Under the pieces are notes generated by a model. That model saw nothing but the letters and a program-made list of their open reading frames with translations. It had not been told where the DNA came from and made no database searches. Positions 17,413 through 26,069 of a stretch of 64,000 nt of DNA are shown here, piece after piece. Source of the DNA: Luteimonas wenzhouensis (GTDB lineage Bacteria > Pseudomonadota > Gammaproteobacteria > Xanthomonadales > Xanthomonadaceae); the NCBI RefSeq assembly GCF_007859305.1, contig NZ_VOHE01000004.1, positions 149,232 to 213,231 of the forward strand, in the 5' to 3' direction. Numbering within the stretch: the first letter of the stretch is position 1; every line of letters begins with the position of its first letter. Both the position numbers and the translations under genes were made by a program.

Positions 17413-20283
17413 TCATCCGCGCGCGCGCGCGTCGCGGCGGGCCAGCAGCTGCTGGCGGGCGCGGGCGAACTCGTTGGAGATCAGCGCCACCGCCACCGCC
17501 GGGCGTTCGAGCGAACGCTCGCGCGCGGCCAGCTCCACGCGCTTGGCCGCCGCCGACAGCGACAGCGCCCCGAGGTTGGCGCTCGACGACTTGAGCGAGT
17601 GCGCGGCGTCGCGCAGGGCGTCGTAGTCGGGACCGGCGGCGGCGCGTTCGAGCGCCCGGATCAGGCGCGGGCTGTCTTCGAGGAAGACATCGACGAGGCG
17701 GTCCACTTCTTCCCCCAGCATCGATTCCAGGTCGTCGAGGACGCTGGCGTCGAGCACCGGGGCCAGCGGACGCCTGGGCGGCTCCGATGGTGCGGCAGGC
17801 TGCATGGTGGCGGCTCCGGAAGCAGGCGCCGGGGGCGGGGACGCCGGTGGTGGTGGTGTCGGGGGAACCGGTGGCGCGGCCGCGCGCACGGGCGCGGCGG
17901 GCGCATTGGATGGGGACCCGCCAGGCGCCCGGGCGGGCGTGGCCGGCAGGATGGCCGGGCGCGGCGCGGGGGCGGCAGGCGCGGCCGGGGCCGGCGCCGG
18001 CTTCGGCGCGCCGGCCCACGACGCCGGCACCACCGGCTCGATCCGGCCGTCGGCGCCCGCGGGCTGGGCCGTGCCGGTGCGGGCGGGCCGTGGCGCCGGC
18101 GTGGGTCGGGCGACAGCGGGTGCGGGCGGGGCGGCGTCGGGCGCCGCGGTATCGGGTGGCATGGCGGGGGTGGGTGGTGGCGCCGGCGCGACGGCTGCCG
18201 CAGTGGCCGCGGCGGGGGCTGCGTCGCGGTCCGGCGCATCGCTTCTGGCCTCCGCGGTCGGCAGGCCCAGCAGCTGCGGGTCGAGCGAGGTCGAGGTCGG
18301 CGCGTCGATGGCGTCCGCACCGGCCGGCCGTCCGGCCAGGTCGGCGAACTCCGGTGGCACCGGGATCTGGTCCGGATCCCACCAGCGGTGCAGGCAGCGT
18401 TCGAGTTCGCTGCGGGTGACCGGCTTGGGCAGGTAGTCGTCCATGCCCGCGTCCAGGCACTTCTGGCGGTCGCCGGCCATGGCGTTGGCGGTCATGGCGA
18501 TGATCGGCAGGCGGCGCCCGTCGCCGTTGGCCGCCTCGGTCTCGCGCCAGCGCTGGGTGGCCGTGTAGCCGTCCATCACCGGCATCTGGCAGTCCATCAG
18601 CACGATGTCGTAGCGCGAGGCCGACATGCGCAGCAGCGCGGCCTCGCCGTTGCTGGCGGTGTCGCAGGTGATGCCCAGCACGCCCAGCAGGCGCTGGCCC
18701 ACCATCAGGTTGACCGGGTTGTCCTCCACCAGCAGCACCCGCGGCTTGCGCGCGGCCAGGCCGTCGGGCGCGGCCGGGGACGGGGTGGCGGCCGGAGTCG
18801 CAGCGACGGCCGCGGGCGCCGCGTCCGGCGCGGACTCCCCGGCGGCGGGCGCCTCCGAGGATTCGAACAACGCCGCGCGCAGGTCCGGATCGGGGGCCTG
18901 GCGGCTGAGCAGGGTGACGCTGCGCTGCAGTTCGTCGGGCACCGGATCCTCCCCGTAGAGGCAGACCAGCCGGAGGTCGCCGTACACGTTCTGGCGGCCG
19001 AGGTTGCGGTGCAGGGCGAGCGCGGTGTTGCGCATGCCCGCCAGGTCGGCCAGCACGATCGAATAGGCCCATGGCGGCCCTTGGTTGGCGGCGTTGCGCA
19101 GGCGGTCGAGCGCTTCCTGGGTGGTCTCCACCGAGGTCACGCGCAGGCCCCAGTTGGGCAGCAGCATGCTCAGCCGCAGCCGCAGCCGCGGGTCGCCGCT
19201 GAGCAGCAGCAGGCGGCCGCCCTGCTGCGGGCGCTCCTCGGCCTGCATGTCGCCCTGCACCTTGAGCAGCGGGATTTCGAACCAGAACGTGGCACCGAGC
19301 CCGGGTTCGGACTCGACCCCGATGCGCCCGCCCATCAGGTCGACGATGCGCTTGGAGATCGCCAGCCCCAGGCCGGTGCCGCCGTACAGGCGGGTGGTCG
19401 AGGCGTCGGCCTGGCTGAAGGCCTGGAACAGGCGCGACTGCGCGGCCTGGGAGATGCCGATGCCGGTGTCGCGGACCTCGAAGCGCAGCTGGTGCTGCGA
19501 CGGCGTCTCGCCGAGCTTGCGCAGCGACACCGTGACTGAACCGCGCTCGGTGAACTTGACCGCGTTGCTGACCAGGTTGCCCAGCACCTGGCGCAGGCGC
19601 ACCGGGTCGCCGCGCACCGGCAGCCGCACGCCCGGGTCGATCTGCATGTGCAGGCGCAGGCCCTTGCTCTGGGCGGGGCGCTCCATCAGCTGCATCACGC
19701 CCTCGAGCAGCTCGCGCAGGTTGAACGCGGTGGTCTCGAGCTCGAGCTTGTCGGCCTCGAGCTTGGAGTAGTCGAGGATGTCGTCGACGATCCGCAGCAT
19801 CTGCTGCGAGGACAGGTAGGCGGTGCGCACCAGTTCGGCGTGGTCGGGCGCGAGCCTGGCGTGCATCAGCAGGTCGAGCATCGGCACGATGCCGTTGAGT
19901 GGGGTGCGGATCTCGTGGCTCATGGTGGCCAGGAACTCGCCCTTGGCCAGCACCGCCGACTCGGCGGCCTGCTTGGCCAGGCGCAGCTCCTGTTCGAGCT
20001 GGGCGTGGCGCTCGAGCTCGCGCTGCAGTTCGCCCAGCAGCTGCTCGTCGCGCTGGGTGCGCTCCTGCGCCTCGCGCAGTTCGCGCTCGCGCACGCGGAT
20101 GTTGTAGAACACCGCGATCGCCGCGAACGCGGCCAGCAGCGCCATCACCAGGGCGACGCCGAGCCATGGGCCGTCCAGTCCCAGCGCATGCAGCGCCATG
20201 GTCACCGCGGCGCCACCGGCGGCACCAAGGGTGAACCATCGCAGCATCGCGCTGGAGGGTTGTCTGGTGCTGATCATCCCCAT
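17413..20283 (-). CDS. Hybrid sensor histidine kinase with REC and Hpt domains
   Basis: A 956-residue inner-membrane kinase. Two membrane helices lie at about 15-35 and 41-60, a coiled coil at 65-112, HisKA with phospho-acceptor H123 ([11 protein letters not shown]), and HATPase_c at 225-338 (N240, [17 protein letters not shown]). A degenerate receiver-like segment spans 355-475. A complete receiver spans 514-632 with D564 and K620. After a Pro/Ala-rich linker of about 160 residues comes an Hpt domain at 845-940 with H895 ([13 protein letters not shown]). The layout resembles RpfC and BarA, but no rpfF or rpfG gene adjoins. The gene starts 12 bases after the REC-GGDEF-EAL gene, so the two proteins probably form one signalling pathway. 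ATG 20283 has AAGGA upstream; an ATG two codons later is possible. Confidence 0.93.
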   Translation of the reverse strand: MGMISTRQPSSAMLRWFTLGAAGGAAVTMALHALGLDGPWLGVALVMALLAAFAAIAVFYNIRVRERELREAQERTQRDEQLLGELQRELERHAQLEQELRLAKQAAESAVLAKGEFLATMSHEIRTPLNGIVPMLDLLMHARLAPDHAELVRTAYLSSQQMLRIVDDILDYSKLEADKLELETTAFNLRELLEGVMQLMERPAQSKGLRLHMQIDPGVRLPVRGDPVRLRQVLGNLVSNAVKFTERGSVTVSLRKLGETPSQHQLRFEVRDTGIGISQAAQSRLFQAFSQADASTTRLYGGTGLGLAISKRIVDLMGGRIGVESEPGLGATFWFEIPLLKVQGDMQAEERPQQGGRLLLLSGDPRLRLRLSMLLPNWGLRVTSVETTQEALDRLRNAANQGPPWAYSIVLADLAGMRNTALALHRNLGRQNVYGDLRLVCLYGEDPVPDELQRSVTLLSRQAPDPDLRAALFESSEAPAAGESAPDAAPAAVAATPAATPSPAAPDGLAARKPRVLLVEDNPVNLMVGQRLLGVLGITCDTASNGEAALLRMSASRYDIVLMDCQMPVMDGYTATQRWRETEAANGDGRRLPIIAMTANAMAGDRQKCLDAGMDDYLPKPVTRSELERCLHRWWDPDQIPVPPEFADLAGRPAGADAIDAPTSTSLDPQLLGLPTAEARSDAPDRDAAPAAATAAAVAPAPPPTPAMPPDTAAPDAAPPAPAVARPTPAPRPARTGTAQPAGADGRIEPVVPASWAGAPKPAPAPAAPAAPAPRPAILPATPARAPGGSPSNAPAAPVRAAAPPVPPTPPPPASPPPAPASGAATMQPAAPSEPPRRPLAPVLDASVLDDLESMLGEEVDRLVDVFLEDSPRLIRALERAAAGPDYDALRDAAHSLKSSSANLGALSLSAAAKRVELAARERSLERPAVAVALISNEFARARQQLLARRDARARG

Positions 20284-20295
20284 CAGCGTGCGTCC

Positions 20296-22110
20296 TTACA
20301 GGACCGAGTTGTGGAAATCGAATTCGAGCTCGCCCGCGGGCCGCTGCACCAGGTTGCCCTGGATGAAGTCGACCCCGGTCATCCACAGCGTCGCGGCCGA
20401 CTGCGCGTCCTCCACCTGCTGGCCGATCACCTGCAGCCCGAGCCGGTGCGCGTGGTCGATCGCGCTGCGCATCTCGTCGCGCACCGCCGGCTCGTGCAGC
20501 TGGCTCGAGTAGCGCGCCGCCAGGCGCACGTAGCCCAGCGGCAGCTGGCCGAGCAGGGCATTGGCCTCGGGACCGTAGCTGTACTGGCTCAGGCACAGCT
20601 GGACGCCGCCGGCCACCATCTCGCGGCAGAACTCCTGCAGCGACAGCGCGTGCACCAGCGCGTCCTCCTGGCGCACGTCCACCACCAGCGAGCCGCCGTC
20701 CACGCCGGCCTCGGCCAGCGACTGGAGCAGCCACTGCGCGTGGCCCTGGTGGGCGAGGGTGGTCGGGGCCTGGGTCACGAACAGGCGCAGGGCGCGGTTC
20801 TCCAGCTTCTGCCGCCGCAGCGCGCCGATCGCGATCTCCATCACCCGCCGGTCGACGTCGATGGTGGCGCCGATCCGCGCCGCCGCGGCCAGCACCTGGC
20901 CGGCCGCGTGTTCGATGCCCTGCGAGTCGCGCATCCGCAGCAGCACCTGGAACTGGGCCTCGTTGCCGCCGGCCACCGCGACGATCGGCTGGAACGCGGT
21001 CTGCAGCCCCCCGGTCGCCAGTGCGTCGCGCAGTTCCTCGGCCAGCGCCGCCAGCGCCTGGTCCTCGACCGGCACCGGCCGCTCCCAGGCGGCGATGCCA
21101 TGGACGTGCCCGCGCGCCGCGCGCAGCGCCTCCTCGGCTGCCGAGAGCGCATGGCCGGGGTCGTCGAAGCGCTGCGCCAGGTCGGCGAAGCCGACCACCG
21201 CGCGCAGCCGCAGCTGTTCCTCGCCGACCGCGAACACGTGCCCGCCCAGCCCGTCGCGCAGCTGGCGCGCGAACGCGGGCTGGGCGCCGGACGCCAGGCC
21301 GGTGGCCAGGACCAGGAAGGTATTGTCGTTCAGGCGCGAGGCGGCGTGCTCGCCGGCGATCTCGCCCAGGCGCCGGCCCGCGTCGGTGAGCAGCGTTTCC
21401 AGCGCCGCGTAGCCGAAGCGGTCGCGCAGGGCGGCCACGCCGGCGATCTCGACGAAGAACACCGCCCCGTCGCCGCCCCCGGGCACGGTGGCGTTGAGCA
21501 TCTGCAGCATCTGCGGCCGGGTGTGCAGCCCGGTGGCCGGATGCCGGTGGCTGGCCCCGGCCGGCGACTGCAGGGCGCGCGCACGCACGATCCGGTTCTG
21601 CACCGCCGAAACCAGGTGCTTGGGTCGCACCGGCTTGCGCAGGAAGTCGTCCGCGCCCAGGTCCAGGGCCTCGAACCGGCGCTCGGGGTCCTCGTCGCCG
21701 GTCAGGAACACGATCGGGGTGGTGGCGAATTCGGGCCGTTGGCGGATCAGCGCGGTCAGCTCGGCGCCGTCCAGGCCGGGCATGTGCAGGTCCATCAGCA
21801 CCAGGTCGGGGCGCAGCTGCTCCAGCGCGCCCATCACCTCGCTGGTGACCGATACCACCTGGGCCTGCATGCCTGCGCCATTGAGCACGCTTTCGGCGAA
21901 CAGGGCCTGGCTCGGGTCGTCCTCGACCACCAGCACGCGCCAGGGCTCGGCCTGCTGGCCGGGGGCGGCGGCGGGCGGCGGCGCGACCTGGGCCGGGGCC
22001 GGGGGCGGGTCGGCGCGCGGCGGCTCGGGCGGCGCCGCGTCCCCGCACCAGCGGCGCCAGTACCCGGCCGGCGGGAATTCCGCGCGTTGGCGATTGTCGG
22101 CGTCAGACAC
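20296..22110 (-). CDS. Response regulator with degenerate GGDEF and EAL domains
   Basis: A 604-residue protein. After a Pro-rich leader (25-55) comes a receiver domain at 57-175 with D107 and K159. The GGDEF-like domain (about 190-345) has NDNTF in place of GGDEF. The EAL-like domain (about 355-600) has QVLLR instead of EALLR, SQYSYG instead of DDFGTG and VRLAARY instead of the Asp-containing strand. Neither synthesis nor hydrolysis of c-di-GMP is expected. Like FimX, it may bind c-di-GMP as an effector or act by protein contacts, switched by phosphorylation. The GTG at 22110 was chosen for AAGG upstream and SDADNRQR; the frame is open to 22233. It is the first gene of an operon with the hybrid kinase. 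Confidence 0.88.
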   Translation of the reverse strand: MSDADNRQRAEFPPAGYWRRWCGDAAPPEPPRADPPPAPAQVAPPPAAAPGQQAEPWRVLVVEDDPSQALFAESVLNGAGMQAQVVSVTSEVMGALEQLRPDLVLMDLHMPGLDGAELTALIRQRPEFATTPIVFLTGDEDPERRFEALDLGADDFLRKPVRPKHLVSAVQNRIVRARALQSPAGASHRHPATGLHTRPQMLQMLNATVPGGGDGAVFFVEIAGVAALRDRFGYAALETLLTDAGRRLGEIAGEHAASRLNDNTFLVLATGLASGAQPAFARQLRDGLGGHVFAVGEEQLRLRAVVGFADLAQRFDDPGHALSAAEEALRAARGHVHGIAAWERPVPVEDQALAALAEELRDALATGGLQTAFQPIVAVAGGNEAQFQVLLRMRDSQGIEHAAGQVLAAAARIGATIDVDRRVMEIAIGALRRQKLENRALRLFVTQAPTTLAHQGHAQWLLQSLAEAGVDGGSLVVDVRQEDALVHALSLQEFCREMVAGGVQLCLSQYSYGPEANALLGQLPLGYVRLAARYSSQLHEPAVRDEMRSAIDHAHRLGLQVIGQQVEDAQSAATLWMTGVDFIQGNLVQRPAGELEFDFHNSVL

Positions 22111-22323
22111 CGCGGAAACCTTGCCGGAAAGGACGTGCACGGGCAACCGCGCACGTGCGGCACGACGGATGATCGGGCGGGTAGCCTGCCTGCGCAGCCA
22201 CGCGAATCGTTCCACTCCCCCTGGGCCGGGCATTATCGCCCAAGCGCGCGCACCCCCACGACAGCCGGTGCCTCTGGACGCGCCGCCGGTCGGCGGGGCC
22301 GCGATCCGGACGCGGCCGGGCGC

Positions 22324-22905
22324 TCAGGGGGCCGCCGGCCGCGGCGCCCGCCGGAACAGCCGCCGCCACGCCCACCAGAGCAGCAGGAGCAGGCCGACGC
22401 CCAGGGTGACCACCACGCCCAGCACCAGCCACGGCCAGGTCCACATCAGGCCCAGCGCGCCGACCACCATCACGTCCTCGGTGGCCGAGGCGGTCCAGTT
22501 GCTCACCGGCTCGGGCGAGATGTTGAGCAGGGCGCGCGAACCGGCCTTGACCGCGTGGCTGGCCAGCGCCACGCCGGCGCCGGTCGCCAGCATGCCGGCT
22601 CCGAGTTTGCCATCGGGCGAGAGCGCGGCGGCGGCGAGGAAGGCGCCGGCCGGGATCCGCGCCAGGGTCTGCAGCAGGTCCCAGGCCGAGTCCACGCCCG
22701 GGATCTTGTCGGCCAGGAACTCGGCCAGCGCCAGGATGCCGGACACGCCCAGCACCCAGGGCGAGGTGGTGGCTTCGAGCGCCGGCGGCAGGTCCAGCCA
22801 GCCCAGCACGCCGGCCAGGCCCACGCCGAACACGGTCAGGTAGGCGCGGACCCCCGCCAGCCAGGCCAGCAGCACGCCGATGGCGAACAGGTGGGCTTCG
22901 GACAT
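22324..22905 (-). CDS. DUF4126 family membrane protein
   Basis: A 193-residue polytopic membrane protein with about five hydrophobic helices. The pattern LAWLAGVRAYLTVFGVGLAG, LAEFLADKIPGVDSAWD and AVKAGSRALLN is typical of DUF4126. Function unknown. The ATG at 22905 is preceded by AGGAG five bases upstream, better than an ATG two codons earlier. It is divergent from the DUF6776 gene over about 100 bases. Confidence 0.85.
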   Translation of the reverse strand: MSEAHLFAIGVLLAWLAGVRAYLTVFGVGLAGVLGWLDLPPALEATTSPWVLGVSGILALAEFLADKIPGVDSAWDLLQTLARIPAGAFLAAAALSPDGKLGAGMLATGAGVALASHAVKAGSRALLNISPEPVSNWTASATEDVMVVGALGLMWTWPWLVLGVVVTLGVGLLLLLWWAWRRLFRRAPRPAAP

Positions 22906-22990
22906 GGGCACTCCTCGCGGGCGGGCGGCGACCTTCGGCGCCTGCGGTCGGAGTATAGGGCGCGCCTTGACGCGGGCGCCGGCGCGTCGC

Positions 22991-22996
22991 TATACC
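22991..22996 (+). promoter_or_regulatory. -10 element, leaderless start of the DUF6776 gene
   Basis: TATACC ends exactly six bases before the ATG at 23003, which would place the transcription start at or next to the start codon. No ribosome binding site lies between. Confidence 0.5.
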
Positions 22997-23002
22997 GGCG
23001 CG

Positions 23003-23755
23003 ATGACCGAGCCTCCATCCAGCCAGGCGGACGAGCGGCCCGCCGGGCGCGAGGAACGGGCGCCGGGGCCGGCCGAGGTGGTGCCGTCCTCGCCGGCCGG
23101 CTACGCCGTGCTGGCGGTGTTCGTGGCCGCCATCCTGTTCGGCCTGTGGGGGGTGTGGACCACGGTGGCGCGCTCCGGCCCCGGCGGGGAACTGGACGCG
23201 GCCGCCGCCCGGGCGCGGATCGAGGCGCTGGAACAGGAGGTCGCCACCCTGGCGCGCTCGGACCAGATCAGCCGCGATGCCAACCGCGACCTGCAGGGCG
23301 CCCTGGCCGAGCGCGAGGAGGAGATCTCGGCGCTGCGCGCGGACGTGGCGTTCTACGAGCGTTTTGTCGGGTCCACCGCGCAGCGCCGCGGGCTGGCGGT
23401 GCACGAGCTGGTCCTGACGCCGCGCACCGGGCAGGCCTGGCACTACACGGTCACCCTGACCCAGAACCTGAACCGCGGCGCGGTGAGCAGCGGCCGCCTG
23501 ACGCTGGCGGTGGAAGGCACCCGCGAGGGACGCCTGGAGCGGCTGGACTGGGCCGCGCTGCGGCAGCAGCCCGACGCGGAGGGGGTGGAGTACTCGTTCA
23601 AGTACTTCCAGCAGCTCGAGGGCGAGGTGGTGCTGCCGCCGGGCTTCGAGCCGCTGCGGGTGGTGGCGCGGCTGGCGCCCACCTCCGGCAAGCCGCTGGA
23701 GAAGACCCTGGCCTGGCAAGAGGCCGTGCAGGCGCCGGCGCCGGCGGCCGAATGA
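23003..23755 (+). CDS. DUF6776-type membrane-anchored coiled-coil protein
   Basis: A 250-residue protein: a short acidic cytoplasmic leader, one membrane helix at about 33-57, a coiled coil at 65-120 (ARIEALEQEVATLARSD...LAEREEEISALRADV) and a C-terminal beta-rich periplasmic domain (WHYTVTLTQNLNRG, LPPGFEPLRVVARL). This fits DUF6776 proteins, commonly found just upstream of erpA in this group; their role is unknown. ATG 23003 directly follows a -10-like hexamer. It ends 57 bases before erpA. Confidence 0.75.
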   Translation: MTEPPSSQADERPAGREERAPGPAEVVPSSPAGYAVLAVFVAAILFGLWGVWTTVARSGPGGELDAAAARARIEALEQEVATLARSDQISRDANRDLQGALAEREEEISALRADVAFYERFVGSTAQRRGLAVHELVLTPRTGQAWHYTVTLTQNLNRGAVSSGRLTLAVEGTREGRLERLDWAALRQQPDAEGVEYSFKYFQQLEGEVVLPPGFEPLRVVARLAPTSGKPLEKTLAWQEAVQAPAPAAE

Positions 23756-23812
23756 ACGCTGCGTGCCGGGCCCCGGCTTGAAGTCGCGGCGGCCGCGCCC
23801 CATCCTGATCCC

Positions 23813-24175
23813 ATGTCTTCGCCCGCTCCCGACTATCTCGCGCTGCAGCGTCCGCTGGAATTCACCCCGGCGGCGGCCAGCAAGGTCCGCGAACTGATCG
23901 CCGAGGAAGGCAACCCGGCGCTCAAACTGCGCGTCTACATCCAGGGCGGCGGCTGTTCCGGCTTCCAGTACGGCTTCGAGTTCGACGAACAGCAGGCCGA
24001 GGACGATCTGGCGATCACCACCGACGGCGTGACCATGGTGGTCGATCCGCTCAGCCTGCAGTACCTGATGGGCGCGACGGTGGACTACGCCGAGAGCCTG
24101 CACGGCGCCCAGTTCACGATCCGCAACCCGAACGCCAGGTCGACCTGCGGCTGCGGGTCCTCGTTCGTCGTCTGA
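23813..24175 (+). CDS. erpA: Iron-sulfur cluster insertion protein ErpA
   Basis: A 120-residue A-type carrier that delivers [4Fe-4S] or [2Fe-2S] clusters to apo-proteins. The three cluster cysteines are C48 ([10 protein letters not shown]), C112 and C114 (STCGCGSSF). The length and the [13 protein letters not shown] and [14 protein letters not shown] segments are typical of ErpA rather than IscA. ATG 23813 starts the protein. nudC begins five bases after the stop, so the two are co-transcribed. Confidence 0.95.
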   Translation: MSSPAPDYLALQRPLEFTPAAASKVRELIAEEGNPALKLRVYIQGGGCSGFQYGFEFDEQQAEDDLAITTDGVTMVVDPLSLQYLMGATVDYAESLHGAQFTIRNPNARSTCGCGSSFVV

Positions 24176-24180
24176 CGGCC

Positions 24181-25071
24181 ATGGCCGGCGCGACCCCGGG
24201 CTTCGCCTTCGTCGAAGGCGCGCTCGACCGCGCCGAATTCCTGCGCACCCGTGGCGACCGCCTGGCGGAGCTGTGGCCCGATGCGCGGCTGCTGCGGCTC
24301 GACGCGGACGGGCGCGCGCTGTGCGCGACCGGCGGCGCGCCGGTGGACGAGCGCGGCGCGGCGCATCCGGCGCTGCAGGCCGAGGCGGTGCTGCTGGGCA
24401 TGGAGGGCGGTCGGGCCTGGTTCGCCGCGCCCGATCCCGCCACCGACCCCGGCGCGCCGCGCGTGGACCTGCGCACCGCCGCCGCGAGCTGGCCGGTGCG
24501 CGAGGCCACCGCCTTCGCCCAGGCGCGCGCGGTGCTGCACTGGCGCGCGCGCCACCGTCATTGCGGCGCCTGCGGCGCACGGCTGCGCTTCGAGCGCGCC
24601 GGCTGGCTCGGGCGCTGCGAGGGCTGCGCCAGCGAGCACTACCCGCGCACCGACCCGGCCGTCATCGTGGCCGTCACCGACGGCGAGCGCCTGCTGCTCG
24701 GGCGCCAGGCCGACTGGCCGCCGCGGCGCTACTCGACCCTGGCCGGCTTCGTCGAGCCGGGCGAAACGCTGGAGCAGACCGTGGTGCGCGAAGTGTTCGA
24801 GGAATCGGCGGTGCGCGTGCGCCGCTGCCGCTACCTGGCCTCGCAGCCCTGGCCGTTCCCCTCTTCGCTGATGCTGGGCTTCATCGCCGAGGCCGAGCCG
24901 GACGTGCCGCGCCCCAGCGACGAGGAGCTCGAGGACGCGCGCTGGTTCACCCGCGAGGAGGTGGGCGACGCACTCGAAGGACGCACGCGCGAACAGGGCC
25001 TGCTGCTCTCGCCGCGGCTGTCGATCTCGCGCTGGCTGGTCGAATACTGGCACCGGGGCGGCGCGGCGTGA
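24181..25071 (+). CDS. nudC: NAD+ diphosphatase / NAD-capped RNA hydrolase
   Basis: A 296-residue Nudix enzyme that splits NAD(H) into NMN and AMP and removes NAD caps from RNA. An N-terminal NUDIX-like domain is followed by a zinc ribbon with C128, C131, C146 and C149, then the Nudix box at 189-211 (GFVEPGETLEQT...REVFEES). The NudC signature SQPWPFP is at 221-227. It starts five bases after erpA, and translation is probably coupled. The start codon is ATG 24181. Confidence 0.95.
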   Translation: MAGATPGFAFVEGALDRAEFLRTRGDRLAELWPDARLLRLDADGRALCATGGAPVDERGAAHPALQAEAVLLGMEGGRAWFAAPDPATDPGAPRVDLRTAAASWPVREATAFAQARAVLHWRARHRHCGACGARLRFERAGWLGRCEGCASEHYPRTDPAVIVAVTDGERLLLGRQADWPPRRYSTLAGFVEPGETLEQTVVREVFEESAVRVRRCRYLASQPWPFPSSLMLGFIAEAEPDVPRPSDEELEDARWFTREEVGDALEGRTREQGLLLSPRLSISRWLVEYWHRGGAA

Positions 25072-25124
25072 GCGCGGACGCGGCCGCGCGGCGGCCCGGA
25101 TTCGCCGGGCATCGCCGCGGCCCC

Positions 25125-25130
25125 TAGAAT
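25125..25130 (+). promoter_or_regulatory. -10 element, leaderless start of ampE
   Basis: TAGAAT is followed by CGGCCC and then the ATG at 25137, a six-base gap. This predicts transcription starting at the start codon. Confidence 0.55.
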
Positions 25131-25136
25131 CGGCCC

Positions 25137-26054
25137 ATGTTCGCCACCCTGCTCGCGGTCGTCGTGGCGCTGGTGCTCGGGCACCTGGCGCGCGAGCTGA
25201 CTGCCCTGCTGCGCCACTACGGCTGGTTCGAGGGCTGGCTGGACTGGCTGCGCGCGCGCCTGGGCGAGGGCGGCGTCCTCGCCGGCCGCTGGGGCCTGGT
25301 CCTGGCCCTGGGTCCGCCGCTGCTGCTGGTGGCCCTGCTGCAGTGGCTGCTCGATGGCGTGCTGTTCGGACTCCCGGGATTGCTGTTCGCGGTGGCGGTG
25401 CTGTTCCACGCCTGGGGCCCGCGCGACCTGGACCGCGACGTCGAGGACGTCGTGGAGGCGCCCGATGGCGACGGCCGCCGCGCCGCCGCCGCGGCGCTGT
25501 GGCCGGAGAGCCGCAGGGACCAGGCCAGCCTGCGTCCGCCGGCGCTGGTGGGCGCGGTCGCCGGGGCCGCGCTGCGGCGCTGGTTCGGCGTGCTGCTGTG
25601 GTTCGCCCTGCTCGGTGCGGTGGGCGCGCTGCTCTACCGCCTGGCCGCGGTCGCCGCCGAGGAGGCAGTGGCCGCGCGCCTGCCCCCCGCGCTGGCCGGG
25701 GCCGCGCGCACCCTGCTCGCGGTGCTCGACTGGCCGGCGGCCCAGCTGGCGACGTTGTCGCTGGCCCTGGTGGGCAACTTCGACGCGGTACTCGAGGCCT
25801 GGAAGGAGGCTGGCGGCGCCGACCTGCGCCTGGACGCCGGCTTCCTCGCCGCCGCCGCGCGCGCCAGCGTGCGCAGCGAGATCGCCGACGAGGCGGAGGA
25901 GTACGCCGGGGCCGGCGTGCCGCCCGGCAGCGCGCTGGTGCTCGAACTCGGGCCGCTGCCGGAACTGCGCGACGCGATGAGCCTGTTCCGGCGCAGCCTG
26001 CTGCTGTGGCTGGCGGTGATCGCGCTGTTCGTGATCGCCGGCTGGGTCAGCTGA
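25137..26054 (+). CDS. ampE: AmpE-like membrane protein
   Basis: A 305-residue inner-membrane protein with four to five hydrophobic helices and a large soluble loop. The arrangement (LRHYGWFEGWLDWL near 22-45, DRDVEDVVEAP, LWFALLGAVGALLYRL, and a closing LLLWLAVIALFVIAGW helix) fits the AmpE family, tied in other bacteria to beta-lactamase induction with AmpD. ampD is not in the window. The ATG at 25137 has no ribosome binding site but sits six bases after TAGAAT. It converges with the LplT-PlsC gene, 15 bases between stops. Confidence 0.8.
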   Translation: MFATLLAVVVALVLGHLARELTALLRHYGWFEGWLDWLRARLGEGGVLAGRWGLVLALGPPLLLVALLQWLLDGVLFGLPGLLFAVAVLFHAWGPRDLDRDVEDVVEAPDGDGRRAAAAALWPESRRDQASLRPPALVGAVAGAALRRWFGVLLWFALLGAVGALLYRLAAVAAEEAVAARLPPALAGAARTLLAVLDWPAAQLATLSLALVGNFDAVLEAWKEAGGADLRLDAGFLAAAARASVRSEIADEAEEYAGAGVPPGSALVLELGPLPELRDAMSLFRRSLLLWLAVIALFVIAGWVS

Positions 26055-26069
26055 GCGCGGACCTCGCGC

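Noticed and set aside
17249-22048. A 1599-codon open frame on the minus strand across the kinase and REC-EAL genes
   Set aside because: It is Arg/Ala/Pro/Gly-rich, out of frame with two clearly recognisable genes on the same strand, and arises because stop codons are rare at this GC content.
19648-23781. A 1377-codon open frame on the plus strand
   Set aside because: It is antisense to the kinase and REC-EAL genes and shows no domain; the codon pattern is that of the shadow strand (His/Gln/Arg/Val-rich).
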